Source of the DNA: Paenibacillus typhae
GTDB taxonomy: Bacteria; Bacillota; Bacilli; Paenibacillales; Paenibacillaceae
Reading direction: 5' to 3'
Length of the DNA: 64,000 bases
NCBI RefSeq assembly: GCF_900099765.1
Contig: NZ_FNDX01000003.1
Location: 62,001-126,000, forward strand
Made by a program: the position numbers and the translations under genes. Positions 1 through 8,988 of this stretch are shown piece after piece. The notes under the pieces are model-generated. The model worked only from the letters and a program-made list of their open reading frames with translations, was not told the DNA's origin and ran no database searches. Every line of letters begins with the position of its first letter. Positions within the stretch are counted from its first letter, which is position 1.

Positions 1-836
1 TAGCTTCTGGCCAGTTCCAGCAGCCGCTGTCTTCTTGTCATGCTCATCGTTACACCGCTCGGATTCTGGAAGGTGGGGTTGGTATAGATGAGCTTTGGGG
101 GACGCTTGTCGCAGAGTCTGGTAAGCACATCGAGCCTCATTCCTTCACTGTCTATAGGGATAAAAATCATCTCCGCTCCGCGTCCGGCGAAAACATCAAT
201 GGCTCCTGTATAGCTGGGTGCCTCCAGATATACGGTATCTCCGGGACCGACAAAGGTCCGGGCAACAAGATCAATCCCCTGCTGGGAACCGCTTGTAATC
301 ATTACATCGGAAGACGGGACCTCCACCCCGCGGCTCTGCAAATGCCGGCACATCACTTCACGCAGCTCGGCATCTCCCTGAAAATTACCGTAGGAAGCCA
401 TCAGCTCAGGCTGGCCGGTTACGAGCGAGGACATCGTGGCCCCGATATATTGCAGCGGCAAAAGCTCACTATGAATCGCTGCAAGATGAAAGGGATACTG
501 TACGGCAGAATAATCAAAATTGCGCCACAGCTGGGCCCGCGGCAAAAAATCGTCATATCCGTCCTGCCAGGCGCTTCCCGCCTCTACCGGGGTGAGCGGC
601 CTCCGTGCGACGAAGCAGCCTTTTCCCTGGCTGCAGATGATATGGCCGTGGCTTTCCAGCTCCTCATAGGCTTTGCTTACTGTAACCTGGCTGACCTTCA
701 GCGAGGAGGCCAGACCGCGTACGGAAGGAAGGCGTATCCCCGGCTGCAGCAGTCCGGAGGTGATGCGCTGACCCAGCGTATCGCTGATCTGCTGCGGCAG
801 AGACTTGCTGCTCCCACGGTTTAATTCAATGTGCAT
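1..836 (-). CDS. MocR-type GntR/aminotransferase-like transcriptional regulator, 3' end outside window
   Basis: The 5' 278 codons of a minus-strand gene are present and the gene runs off the left edge. The N-terminal ~70 residues form a GntR-type winged helix (LPQQISDTLGQRI, RLPSVRGLASSLKVSQVTVS). After a linker comes an aminotransferase fold type I domain with ITSGSQQGIDLVARTF and YTNPTFQNPSG, as in MocR/PdxR regulators, which use a PLP-binding aminotransferase domain as effector sensor. The PLP lysine region lies beyond the edge. The ATG at 834-836 is chosen because GGGAGGAAGG lies 4 nt upstream. It is divergent from the aminotransferase at 930-2159, so it may control that gene. The family call is secure; target and effector are inferred. 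Confidence 0.9.
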   Translation of the reverse strand, partial: MHIELNRGSSKSLPQQISDTLGQRITSGLLQPGIRLPSVRGLASSLKVSQVTVSKAYEELESHGHIICSQGKGCFVARRPLTPVEAGSAWQDGYDDFLPRAQLWRNFDYSAVQYPFHLAAIHSELLPLQYIGATMSSLVTGQPELMASYGNFQGDAELREVMCRHLQSRGVEVPSSDVMITSGSQQGIDLVARTFVGPGDTVYLEAPSYTGAIDVFAGRGAEMIFIPIDSEGMRLDVLTRLCDKRPPKLIYTNPTFQNPSGVTMSMTRRQRLLELARS

Positions 837-929
837 CCAACCTTCCTCCCAACTGTTATATTCACCGCTTTACTGTTATACCGCTATGCCGTTATGATAC
901 AACAAAATTCAACTGCGGGGAGATTTTTT
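837..929. promoter_or_regulatory. Divergent promoter region with direct repeats, possible MocR operator
   Basis: The gap between the two divergent starts contains ACTGTTATA at 852-860 and again at 872-880, exactly 20 bp apart, and a related GCCGTTATG at 888-896. A plus-strand -10-like TATGAT lies at 893-898. Read on the minus strand the repeats give TATAAC, which could serve as -10 elements for the regulator. MocR-family regulators are known to bind direct repeats in divergent promoter regions. The operator role here is inference. Confidence 0.45.
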
Positions 930-2159
930 ATGAAAATTCAATATGCTGAAATGACGAACCATCTCGGTTCATCAGCCGTTCGCGATATACTCAAGGTTAC
1001 ACAGGGCAAGGACATTATCTCGCTGGCCGGCGGGCTGCCCGGGGAAGAGCTTTTTCCGCTGGAAGCGGTGCGGGATGCATATAACCGCGCACTTTCCGGC
1101 AGCGCCTCTTCGCTGCAGTACGGGCTCACTGAGGGCTATTCTCCGCTGCGTGAGGCGGTAGCCGCAAGACTTACGCGCCAGGGTATTCCCGTCGAGGCCG
1201 GTGATATGCTGCTCACCACAGGCTCCCAGCAGGCCATCGATCTGTTCTGCAAGGTAATGCTAGACCCGGGGGATAAGGTGCTGGTTGAAGCACCTACTTA
1301 TCTTGCAGCCCTGCAGGTGCTGAACTCTTACCGGGCAGATATCATCACTGTGGATAGCGATGAATTCGGCATGCTGCCGGAGCATCTGGAGGAGCAGCTC
1401 ATGCTGCACCGTCCCAAGGTGCTCTATACCGTCCCCACCTTCAACAATCCTTCCGGAGGAAGCTGGAGCAAGGAGCGCCGGGAGCGGACCGTTGAATTAT
1501 GCCGCCGGTACAATGTGCTGATCCTGGAGGATAATCCTTATGGCGAGATCGCATTTGATGACGCTCCCGGCGCTTATCCCCCTTCAATGGCAGCCATCGA
1601 CAGAAGCTCCGGCGAAGACCCGTGTGTGGTGTACACCGGGACCTTTTCCAAAATCGTAGCGCCTGCCCTGCGTACCGGCTGGATTATCGGCCCCTCCGGG
1701 CTGATCAAGGTCATCGCCAGGGCCAAGCAGGCCGCTGATCTTCATTCCAGCGCCATTGACCAGCGGGCGCTTCATGAATTGCTTCTGCACTTTGACATCG
1801 ACGCCCATATCCGGCTTATCTCGCGGGAATATCATTCCCGGATGAAGCTGCTGGCCGGAGAGCTTAGCGGAGAACGCTGGCAGGACGCCAGCTTCCAGGA
1901 GCCGCGCGGCGGGATGTTCCTGTGGCTGAAGCTGCCGGCCGGCACAGATACCGCCAGGCTGCTGCCTTTTGCGGTAGAGCAGGGCGTTGCCTTCGTTCCG
2001 GGCGAGGTGTTCTACGCAGCCAAGCCGCTAAAAAATGCCATGCGCCTGAACTTTACCCACACGCCGCCTGAGCTCCTGCCAGTCGCTGTGCGGCGTCTGG
2101 AAGCAGCGCTGGAAAGCTACGGGCGTACGCTGGCCGGGGCAGTGGACACACTCGTTTAA
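930..2159 (+). CDS. PLP-dependent aminotransferase, class I/II (2-aminoadipate/aromatic-type)
   Basis: The product is a 409-residue fold-type I aminotransferase. Visible motifs are SLAGGLPGEELFP near the N-terminus, TTGSQQAIDLFCKVMLDPGD for cofactor phosphate binding, TVPTFNNPSGGSW, the ILEDNPYGEIAFD aspartate region and the Schiff-base lysine in TGTFSKIVAPALRTGW. This set is typical of the LysN/aminoadipate and aromatic aminotransferase group; the true amino-acid substrate cannot be read from sequence. An in-frame ATG exists at 831, but the ATG at 930 is preferred: it has GGGGAG 7 nt upstream and gives the conserved MKIQYAEM start without a 33-residue extension that overlaps the divergent regulator. 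Its neighbour is the MocR regulator. Confidence 0.9.
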   Translation: MKIQYAEMTNHLGSSAVRDILKVTQGKDIISLAGGLPGEELFPLEAVRDAYNRALSGSASSLQYGLTEGYSPLREAVAARLTRQGIPVEAGDMLLTTGSQQAIDLFCKVMLDPGDKVLVEAPTYLAALQVLNSYRADIITVDSDEFGMLPEHLEEQLMLHRPKVLYTVPTFNNPSGGSWSKERRERTVELCRRYNVLILEDNPYGEIAFDDAPGAYPPSMAAIDRSSGEDPCVVYTGTFSKIVAPALRTGWIIGPSGLIKVIARAKQAADLHSSAIDQRALHELLLHFDIDAHIRLISREYHSRMKLLAGELSGERWQDASFQEPRGGMFLWLKLPAGTDTARLLPFAVEQGVAFVPGEVFYAAKPLKNAMRLNFTHTPPELLPVAVRRLEAALESYGRTLAGAVDTLV

Positions 2160-2614
2160 GCAGACCGGGTAGGGGCTGCTTCCGTTTACGAGAGGCTGAC
2201 CGGAGGCAGCCTGTCCCTGGGACGCTCATATGAGGCTGCTCAAGCCGGTATGAAGGCCGCGTAGGGACAATTCAAGGGCATTTTTGCCCTTCGTTCTATC
2301 CACCTACCCCACCCGTGGCAACATCAATTAGTTTTTTTAAAGTCTCTCCTACGCCTAGTTGGATTTTTGCCACTTAGATTCAGCTCTTATCATCATGCGA
2401 GGATCTTTAGTTGGAAAAAAGGTATCTATTTCGAGCCAAACTGCCCTTTGAGAGGGAAACAGGAGAAATTAAGTATTATTTTTCCATATAGTTCCCTTTA
2501 TTATGAGTGTCGAGGAGAATTAGATGCTGAATTTCCACTTAGTCTGATGAGCACCCGTTCTAAAAACCAATTTTACCTAAAAGAGTTAATCAAAATGTCT
2601 GCAATTGCACACAC
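2160..2614. other. Intergenic gap between aminotransferase and rnpB terminator
   Basis: No gene was recognised. A short hairpin (GGGCA/TGCCC, about 2276-2289) follows the aminotransferase but has no long U-tract, so it is a poor terminator candidate. The stretch from about 2370 to 2600 is more AT-rich than its surroundings. An open reading frame there runs on into rnpB and looks non-coding. Confidence 0.5.
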
Positions 2615-2645
2615 AAAAAAGCGGCCCTCCAAAGGAGGGCCGCTA
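2615..2645 (-). terminator. Intrinsic terminator of rnpB
   Basis: On the minus strand GCGGCCCTCC-TTT-GGAGGGCCGC is followed by TTTTTTG. It lies about 60 nt beyond the 3' end of the RNase P RNA. Confidence 0.9.
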
Positions 2646-2703
2646 TCTGTCGTATATAAGCTTCGTAATCAAGCTGTATCCGTTACAACTGGTTGTCAGT
2701 TAG

Positions 2704-3115
2704 GAAAGTTTGCCGTAAGCCGGGTTCTGTGCTCGTCGTGGTTCATACGGGAACTACCCTCCCACCATAAGCGACAATCATCTATCTAGGCCGTACATTA
2801 CTGCACGGCTCCAGCGACCAACCTAGACACGCCTCAGGCGAAGGCTGCCCTTCCGGTAAAGGAAGCGCTGTGTCTCATTAGGTCTTGCTCCAGATGGGGT
2901 TTACCAGGAACGAAGTCACCAGCGTTCCTCGGGGTCTCTTACACCTCGGTTCCATCCTTGCCTGTGCCGCCCTAAAGCGGCCATCGGCGGTCCATTTCTG
3001 TGGCACTATCCTTCGGCTCGCGCCGACTGGACGTTATCCAGCACCCTGCCTTGTGGAGCCCGGACTTTCCTCCCGCGGCTAAGCCGCCGGCGATTGTCTG
3101 TCAAACTTCCCGAAC
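2704..3115 (-). ncRNA. rnpB: RNase P RNA, Bacillus type (class B)
   Basis: This is the catalytic RNA of RNase P, which matures tRNA 5' ends. On the minus strand it begins near GAAGTTTGACAGACAATCGC and carries the conserved GAGGAAAGTCCGGGCTCC block (about 3058-3075). Internally there is GTAAGAGACCCCGAGG. It ends with the complementary CAGAACCCGGCTTACGGC (about 2710-2727), which pairs with the 5' region in the P4/helix core. The length of about 400 nt fits the Bacillus type. A candidate -10 (TATAAT) lies just upstream and an intrinsic terminator downstream, so it is probably its own transcription unit. The exact ends are estimates. Confidence 0.95.
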
Positions 3116-3125
3116 AACATTGTAT

Positions 3126-3131
3126 ATTATA
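3126..3131 (-). promoter_or_regulatory. Candidate -10 box of rnpB
   Basis: The minus strand reads TATAAT about 11-16 nt before the RNase P RNA start. The -35 (TTGTGC at 17 nt) is weak. The box lies in the short gap between nif3 and rnpB. Confidence 0.55.
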
Positions 3132-3171
3132 CAGACTTGCATCAACCTGCACAAGTGTAAATAAAGGGATT

Positions 3172-4287
3172 CTAGATGAACCTGAACGGCTCAGTCCCGA
3201 TTTGCGAAGCATAGACCGCCGTATCGTATTTATGCTCGGTCAGCTTGCCGGACATCCACTCGGCTACCTTGACCTTCATAATTTTCTCGGCATTATGGCC
3301 CGGGTCAATGAGCGTAATGCCCGCAAGGTATGCGTCCTGCGCAGTATGGTAGTCAATATCCCCCGTTACCAGCACATCAGCCCCTTTAAAAATAGCGCTG
3401 TTATAATACTTGGCCCCCGATCCGCCCATTACAGCAGCCTTACGGATCTTACGGTTCAAGTCGCCTACGACCCGGACATGTTCCACGTCCAGTCCCGTTT
3501 TAACCGTTTCGATGAATTCGCCGAGAGTTACCGGCTCCTTGAGCTTGCCTACCCGGCCCAGACCGAAGCTGCGGCCCTTGAGGTCCATGGAGTAGAGGTC
3601 GTAAGCAACCTCTTCATAGGGATGAGCCTTTAACATCGCCTGGACTACCTTATTCCGCACGGACAAAGGCACGATCGTTTCGATGCGGATTTCTTCGGCG
3701 CGTTCCATTTTCCCCGCCTCTCCAATGAACGGGTCCGAGCCCTCACGCGGCACGAAGGTACCGTAGCCCTCAATGTTGAAGCTGCAGTGACTGTAGTTGC
3801 CGATCCAGCCCGCACCAGCGTTCAGGATCGCATCCAGTACCTTCTGATGGTGGTCCTTAGGCACGAACACTACCAGCTTTGACAGCTGATCCGTATGGAT
3901 GTCTTTAATCGGCGCACCGTCTACAATACCCAGCGCTTCAGCCATCCAGTCATTCATTCCGCCTTCTGCCACATCAAGATTGGTATGGCTGATATAGACG
4001 GCGATATCGTTTTTAATCAACTTTTCGTAGAGCTTGCCCATAGGTGTGTCGGTCTGAATCCCTTTGATCGGCCGGAAAATAATCGCATGATGCGCAATGA
4101 TCAGGTTGCAGCCCTTGGCAATCGCCTCGTCCACAACCTCATCGTTCACATCCAGGGCGACCAGCACGCCGGTAATTTCCTTCTGCAGGCTGCCAAGCTG
4201 CAGGCCCACATTATCCCATTCCTCGGCCAGATGCTTCGGGGCAAGCTGCTCCATGTAGCTGATTACAGTCTGTCCTTTGGCAAACAT
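3172..4287 (-). CDS. yqfO: Nif3-like dinuclear metal center hexameric protein (YqfO)
   Basis: The 371-residue product belongs to the NIF3/YqfO family. The metal-binding HHAIIF motif is near residue 66 and ISHTNLDVAEGGMNDW follows near residue 100. The middle (about 130-235) is the PII/CutA-like insert of Gram-positive members, and the C-terminal half closes the fold with DVLVTGDIDYHTAQDA and LIDPGHNAEK. The family forms toroidal hexamers with two metal ions per subunit; its function is still unclear although a GTP cyclohydrolase-like role is often annotated. The start ATG has GGAGG 7 nt upstream and overlaps the end of trmK by 25 nt, so the two are probably translated from one message. Confidence 0.93.
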   Translation of the reverse strand: MFAKGQTVISYMEQLAPKHLAEEWDNVGLQLGSLQKEITGVLVALDVNDEVVDEAIAKGCNLIIAHHAIIFRPIKGIQTDTPMGKLYEKLIKNDIAVYISHTNLDVAEGGMNDWMAEALGIVDGAPIKDIHTDQLSKLVVFVPKDHHQKVLDAILNAGAGWIGNYSHCSFNIEGYGTFVPREGSDPFIGEAGKMERAEEIRIETIVPLSVRNKVVQAMLKAHPYEEVAYDLYSMDLKGRSFGLGRVGKLKEPVTLGEFIETVKTGLDVEHVRVVGDLNRKIRKAAVMGGSGAKYYNSAIFKGADVLVTGDIDYHTAQDAYLAGITLIDPGHNAEKIMKVKVAEWMSGKLTEHKYDTAVYASQIGTEPFRFI

Positions 4288-5039
4288 TCCAGCACCTCCG
4301 AAATTTTTTTGATCTGCGCCCGGATTACAGTCCGCTTCTCTTCTGCTGATTCCAGCTCTGAACGGGACAGGGATGCCAATATTCCCTCCAGCTTGGTAAT
4401 TTCACCCTGCCACTTGGCGAAGAACACCGCATTCGGCTTCTCCAGCAGCCAAGGCCCCATCTGCAGAAGAGTCTCGGGACTCAAAACAACACCGCCCGGC
4501 AGCACCCGCTCAAGGTATAGTTGCTCATTCGTCAGCCCAAAAGCCTGTCCTTCCGGCAGCGCAGTGAGCACTTCATACGTTTTGCCGTCTTCTTCGAGAA
4601 TATGCTCGGTGGTGACCACCCAGCCGTTATTCAGCAGCCAGCGGCGCAGAATATCCTCGCCGACATTCGGCTGCAGCGCCAGGGTGTTGACCCCCTCCAG
4701 CTTGCCGAGCACACGGCCGCGTTCAAGAATAGCAGCGATCAGCGATCCGCCCATGCCGGCGATCGAGATACAGTCCGCTTCGCCCGGTTCCAGCACCTCT
4801 AGACCGTCACCGCGCCTTACAGCGATTTTAGCACCCAGTCCGGCTTCCGCAACACCTTTACGTGCTGCTTCATACGGGCCCGGGTTTACTTCACCGGCAA
4901 TTGCAGAGATTGCTTTGCCGCTTTCAACAGCAGCTACAGGAAGCAGCGCATGATCGGAGCCGATATCGGCAAGCCTGCTTCCTTCCGGCACCTGTTCCAG
5001 CAGAAGCTGCAGCCGGTCTGATAATTTTACTTTGTTCAT
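4263..5039 (-). CDS. trmK: tRNA (adenine(22)-N1)-methyltransferase TrmK
   Basis: The 258-residue product matches TrmK (COG2384), which methylates N1 of A22 in bacterial tRNAs using S-adenosylmethionine. The SAM-binding motif I is RLADIGSDHALLPV near residue 27 and the conserved GMGG is in CISIAGMGGSL; the second half is helical as in B. subtilis YqfN. The ATG at 5039 is chosen over an in-frame start at 5060: it overlaps the upstream stop as ATGA and has GGGTGG 5 nt upstream. It lies between a membrane protein and nif3, the same pairing with nif3 as in B. subtilis (yqfN-yqfO). Confidence 0.93.
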   Translation of the reverse strand: MNKVKLSDRLQLLLEQVPEGSRLADIGSDHALLPVAAVESGKAISAIAGEVNPGPYEAARKGVAEAGLGAKIAVRRGDGLEVLEPGEADCISIAGMGGSLIAAILERGRVLGKLEGVNTLALQPNVGEDILRRWLLNNGWVVTTEHILEEDGKTYEVLTALPEGQAFGLTNEQLYLERVLPGGVVLSPETLLQMGPWLLEKPNAVFFAKWQGEITKLEGILASLSRSELESAEEKRTVIRAQIKKISEVLECLPKDRL

Positions 5040-5908
5040 GATGCCACCCACGTTATCCATTTTTTTCGGAAAATAAACAGCAGAGCCAGCCCCGCCGCTA
5101 TCTTCACAATCAGTAACAGCGATACCCAGTCCGGAAAGCCCTGTCTAAGCCACAGCGCATCGACCTCCGGCATTAACCACAGTGAAACCCCGACGCCCAG
5201 ATAGACTCCTGACACGCCACTGACCTTGTGATAGAGCAGCCAGCTTAACCACACCATCAGCACACAAAGCGGCAGCCAGAGCAGCTCCAGCTCCAGCATG
5301 GATGCTTCCGGACGCATCTGCCCGGAGAATCCGGCATAGAGCAGTGCCCAAAAGGCAATCCCGCAGTAGTGAAGCAGGCCGATCCGAAGAGTGAATCCGA
5401 GCACACTCCAGAGCAGCCCGCAGCCCGCAATCAGCACAGGCCGCCAGAAATCAGGATCAAGACCATGCAGCGCAATCATCCACAGGCCAAAGCCCATGGT
5501 CAGCACACTGCCGACCCCGGCCAGCAGAAGACTGATCGTCTGGTTCCGGTCCCGGTAAATAGCAGAATAACCGTAACAGACGACCAGTACACAGAGTGCC
5601 GTTGCAATTTGCAAAGGCCAGGGAAAAACGCTAAAATAAAGACTAATCATGAAAATCAAGGAAATTATTCCAAAACCAAACAACCATATTTTGATGCTTC
5701 CCTGCTGCAGATTTTGCAAGGATACCGGATTACTGTCTTTGATTTTATCCTCGTCATTATAGAGGTTGGTCAGGAAATCACAGTATTGCTCCGGCAGCAG
5801 CTTGCTTCTTCTCCAGTATTGAATCTCTTTGATAATGGTCTCGCGTTTCTCCAGATTCAACGTCTGATCCCTCATTTCCCCCTGGTGCTTAGGCTGTATT
5901 AAGCGCAA
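5036..5908 (-). CDS. Hypothetical polytopic membrane protein downstream of sigA
   Basis: No known family was recognised. The first ~65 residues are soluble and charged (EKRETIIKEIQYWRRSKLLP). They are followed by about eight hydrophobic segments from residue ~75 to the C-terminus (IWLFGFGIISLIFMISLYF and others), ending FRKKWITWVAS. Architecture and N-terminal domain resemble DUF2157-like membrane proteins, but this is a weak resemblance. Two starts are possible: TTG at 5908 (AGGGGG 4 nt upstream, inside a strong hairpin) or ATG at 5875 (AGGGGGAA, very short spacing). It overlaps trmK by 4 nt and follows rpoD, so it is probably part of that operon. Confidence 0.75.
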   Translation of the reverse strand: MRLIQPKHQGEMRDQTLNLEKRETIIKEIQYWRRSKLLPEQYCDFLTNLYNDEDKIKDSNPVSLQNLQQGSIKIWLFGFGIISLIFMISLYFSVFPWPLQIATALCVLVVCYGYSAIYRDRNQTISLLLAGVGSVLTMGFGLWMIALHGLDPDFWRPVLIAGCGLLWSVLGFTLRIGLLHYCGIAFWALLYAGFSGQMRPEASMLELELLWLPLCVLMVWLSWLLYHKVSGVSGVYLGVGVSLWLMPEVDALWLRQGFPDWVSLLLIVKIAAGLALLFIFRKKWITWVAS

Positions 5909-5909
5909 A

Positions 5910-5940
5910 GGACCCCCTGCCGCCGTGCAGCAGAAGGTCC
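5910..5940 (-). promoter_or_regulatory. Long hairpin between rpoD and downstream membrane gene
   Basis: On the minus strand GGACCTTCTGCTGC-ACG-GCGGCAGGGGGTCC can form a 14-bp stem with a few G-U pairs and a 3-nt loop. Only three U residues follow, so it is a weak intrinsic terminator. The 3' arm contains AGGGGG, the likely ribosome binding site of the TTG start at 5908. It could attenuate read-through from rpoD or hide that ribosome binding site. Confidence 0.55.
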
Positions 5941-5953
5941 GGGTATAGTATAA

Positions 5954-7087
5954 CTATTCGAGGAAATCCTTGAGCCGTTTGCTGCGGCTCGGATGACGCA
6001 GCTTACGCAGCGCCTTGGCTTCAATCTGACGAATCCGCTCACGGGTTACGCCGAATACCTTGCCTACTTCCTCAAGTGTTCTTGTCCGTCCGTCATCCAG
6101 ACCGAAACGGAGTCTGAGTACGTTCTCTTCACGCTCAGTGAGCGTGTCCAGCACATCCTCCAGCTGTTCCTTCAGCAGCTCATATGCAGCTGCATCCGCA
6201 GGGGCAAGAGCCTCCTGATCCTCGATGAAATCTCCCAGATGCGAGTCATCCTCTTCCCCGATAGGCGTTTCCAGCGATACCGGCTCCTGGGCAATCTTCA
6301 TGATTTCTCTGACCTTCTCGACAGTCAGCTCCATCTCAGCGGCAATTTCCTCAGGCGACGGCTCGCGTCCCAGTTCCTGCAGCAGCTGGCGGGATACACG
6401 GATCAGCTTGTTGATCGTTTCCACCATATGCACCGGAATACGGATAGTACGAGCCTGGTCGGCAATCGCCCGTGTGATCGCCTGACGGATCCACCATGTA
6501 GCATAGGTACTGAATTTGAAGCCTTTGTTGTGGTCGAACTTCTCGACCGCTTTGATCAGACCCATGTTACCCTCCTGGATCAGATCCAGGAACAGCATGC
6601 CGCGTCCGACATAACGTTTGGCGATACTTACAACGAGACGCAGGTTGGCTTCAGCCAGGCGGCGTTTTGCTTCTTCGTCACCATTCTTGATCCGCATAGC
6701 CAGCTCGACTTCATCATCAGCCGACAGCAAGGGCACACGGCCGATTTCCTTCAGATACATCCGGACAGGGTCATTGATCTTGATTCCCGGCGGAAGCGAC
6801 AAATCATCGTCAAAGCTGAAGTCATCATTGTCATTGCCGTCACTGTCATCCCCTTGCCGGAGCGGAGAGCCTTCATCCTCGTTATCATTAACCACTTCAA
6901 TCCCGTGATCGCTGAGCTGCTCGTAGAACTCCTCCATCTGCTCGGGGTCCTGATCAAACGGCGACAGTTTCTCCATAATATCTTTGTAGTTCAGTGAAGA
7001 TCTTTTTTTACCTTGTTCAATAAGCTGGTCCTTAACCTGATCCAGAGTAAATTCTGCTTCCAGTTCAGTATGCTGATCGTTCGCCAT
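5954..7087 (-). CDS. rpoD: RNA polymerase primary sigma factor SigA (RpoD)
   Basis: The 377-residue vegetative sigma factor binds core RNA polymerase and recognises -10/-35 promoters. Region 1.1 (about 1-65) is followed by an acidic linker. Region 1.2 starts at [16 protein letters not shown]. Region 2 contains [20 protein letters not shown] and [19 protein letters not shown] for core binding and -10 recognition and melting. Region 3 follows, and region 4.2 carries the helix-turn-helix [20 protein letters not shown]. The length fits Bacillus SigA (~371). It lies 40 nt downstream of dnaG as in the macromolecular synthesis operon of Bacillus. The start has a GGAGGGAG ribosome binding site. Confidence 0.98.
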   Translation of the reverse strand: MANDQHTELEAEFTLDQVKDQLIEQGKKRSSLNYKDIMEKLSPFDQDPEQMEEFYEQLSDHGIEVVNDNEDEGSPLRQGDDSDGNDNDDFSFDDDLSLPPGIKINDPVRMYLKEIGRVPLLSADDEVELAMRIKNGDEEAKRRLAEANLRLVVSIAKRYVGRGMLFLDLIQEGNMGLIKAVEKFDHNKGFKFSTYATWWIRQAITRAIADQARTIRIPVHMVETINKLIRVSRQLLQELGREPSPEEIAAEMELTVEKVREIMKIAQEPVSLETPIGEEDDSHLGDFIEDQEALAPADAAAYELLKEQLEDVLDTLTEREENVLRLRFGLDDGRTRTLEEVGKVFGVTRERIRQIEAKALRKLRHPSRSKRLKDFLE

Positions 7088-7127
7088 AATTCGACTCCCT
7101 CCTCCCTAGGTACATCCTGTCAGTTTC

Positions 7128-8948
7128 TCATTGTCTCTCTAGGGTTATAATCTCACTTGCTATTTGTGCCGCACGCAAAAAGTCACCGGATTTCTCCGCC
7201 TGAATCATCTCTTCACGCTTTTGCTCCATCTTGCGCTGTATAGGGTATTTCCTCACTTCACGGATGCAGTCATCCAGAACCTGCGTGTTCCAGTCCGGAG
7301 GGGTATCCATCATGGATATCGCTGTAGCGGTTTTCTCCAGACGGTCATCCTGAAGCGATGATAGAAACCGGCTGATGCCGGGTGGTTTGCCTTGCGCGTA
7401 ATAGGCATATAGATAAGCAGCAATTGCCGCATGATCATCGATGTTGAACTCTTCTCCGAGGCGTTCGCCCACATAAGCGGCTGCTTCCGGGTCCTGTATC
7501 ATTAGAGACAGCAGTCTCCGTTCCGCAGCATGATAAGCCGGCAGTAAAGTGGGTGCCTGCACCTGCCCTTTTTTATGCCTACCATTATTCCACCTTTTAT
7601 CGTTATTATCCCCTTCGGGCATGTTTTTTTGCATAGACGCCCGGAGTAAATTACAGTCCTGCTTCAGGCTGTCATAGGACAGCTCCAGTTCGGAGGATAT
7701 TTCCCGCAAATATACTTCCCGCTCGGTCGAGGAATGCAGGGTGGCGATAATCTGCAGCGCCTCCTTGACATAGGCAATTTTGCCGTCTTCCTCTAGGAGT
7801 ATATGGTTTTTTTTCAGATATATAAGCTTAAATTTTATGGCTGAGACCGCAGAATCAATGATCCGCTCCATGAAGCTCTCCGCACCGTGACGGGAGATAA
7901 ATTCATCTGGGTCCATTCCGCCCGGCAGTACGGCCACTTTAACCCGCAGCCCGCTTTCCTCCAGCATCGGGATTGCTTTCAGCGCTGCAGCTTGTCCAGC
8001 CTTGTCACCGTCATAGGAGAGAACAATCTCATCCGCCAGACTTTTCATTAGCGCCACATGGCTTTCCGTCAGCGACGTGCCCATAGTGGCAACACCGTTA
8101 TGCACCCCTGCTTCCCAGGCCGAAATGACATCGCCGTATCCTTCAAACAGGACAATTTGCCGCATTTTGCGGATAGATGCTTTGGACTGGTGCAGATTGT
8201 ACAGAATCCGGCTTTTGTTAAATATTCTGCTCTCCGCAGAATTCAGGTATTTCGGCTGTCCGTCTCCGAGGATTCTTCCGGCAAAAGCAACCACCTTGCC
8301 CGTCCGGTTCGCTATCGGAAAGATGACGCGCCCGCGGAAACGGTCAATATAGCCCTTCCCTTCTCCTCTGGCAGACAGCAGCCCGCCTTTTTCCATTTCA
8401 GCAAGATCAAACCCGCGCTTCTCCAGAAATTGCAGCAGTGTATCCCAGCGGTCCGGGGCAAAACCGATCTGGAACTGGTCAATCATTTTGTCGCTGAAGT
8501 TCCGGGATCTTAAATAGTTCATCGCGGCCGTGCCGTATTCCGTATTCTTCAGCAGAAAATGATAAAACTTCGCCGACAATTCATAGGCTGAAAGCAGCCG
8601 GTCCCGCTCAGGATCAGGGGGAGATAACGGTCCGCCCTTGCCCTCGGGAATTGCAATATCACTTTCTTCAGCCATTATTCTGACTGCTTCGGGGAAGGAT
8701 AGTCCTTCGATTTCCATCCTGAATTTGATGGCATTTCCGCCCATACCGCAGCCAAAGCAATGAAACACTCCCCGGTCGGGGGTTACTGTGAAGGAAGGGG
8801 ATTTCTCCGAGTGGAACGGGCAGAGGCCCCATAGATATTTACCCTGCTTGGTCAGATGGACAACCTTGCCGACTGTTTCGACAATATCATGCCGCGCCAG
8901 CACGCTCTCGATAACTTCTTCCGGAATATTACCGTGTCCGCTTGCCAC
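7128..8948 (-). CDS. dnaG: DNA primase DnaG
   Basis: The 606-residue primase makes RNA primers for replication. The N-terminal CHC2 zinc finger is visible as CPFHSEKSPSF...FHCFGCG (residues ~42-66). The catalytic Toprim domain shows FEGYGDVISAWEAG (catalytic Glu) and SYDGDKAGQAA (DxD-type acidic pair). The C-terminal ~150 residues form the helicase-binding domain. Length is normal. It sits directly upstream of rpoD and downstream of yqxD, the B. subtilis order. The ATG has a GAAGGTGGC ribosome binding site. Confidence 0.97.
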   Translation of the reverse strand: MASGHGNIPEEVIESVLARHDIVETVGKVVHLTKQGKYLWGLCPFHSEKSPSFTVTPDRGVFHCFGCGMGGNAIKFRMEIEGLSFPEAVRIMAEESDIAIPEGKGGPLSPPDPERDRLLSAYELSAKFYHFLLKNTEYGTAAMNYLRSRNFSDKMIDQFQIGFAPDRWDTLLQFLEKRGFDLAEMEKGGLLSARGEGKGYIDRFRGRVIFPIANRTGKVVAFAGRILGDGQPKYLNSAESRIFNKSRILYNLHQSKASIRKMRQIVLFEGYGDVISAWEAGVHNGVATMGTSLTESHVALMKSLADEIVLSYDGDKAGQAAALKAIPMLEESGLRVKVAVLPGGMDPDEFISRHGAESFMERIIDSAVSAIKFKLIYLKKNHILLEEDGKIAYVKEALQIIATLHSSTEREVYLREISSELELSYDSLKQDCNLLRASMQKNMPEGDNNDKRWNNGRHKKGQVQAPTLLPAYHAAERRLLSLMIQDPEAAAYVGERLGEEFNIDDHAAIAAYLYAYYAQGKPPGISRFLSSLQDDRLEKTATAISMMDTPPDWNTQVLDDCIREVRKYPIQRKMEQKREEMIQAEKSGDFLRAAQIASEIITLERQ

Positions 8949-8988
8949 TTTTAGCCACCTTCATCTCTTAACAAATAAATATAATTCG

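Noticed and set aside
2274..2291. Possible terminator of the aminotransferase gene
   Set aside because: The stem is short (GGGCA/TGCCC) and no U-tract follows.
2367..3082. Plus-strand frames across the rnpB region
   Set aside because: They run antisense through RNase P RNA and its terminator and show no protein family.
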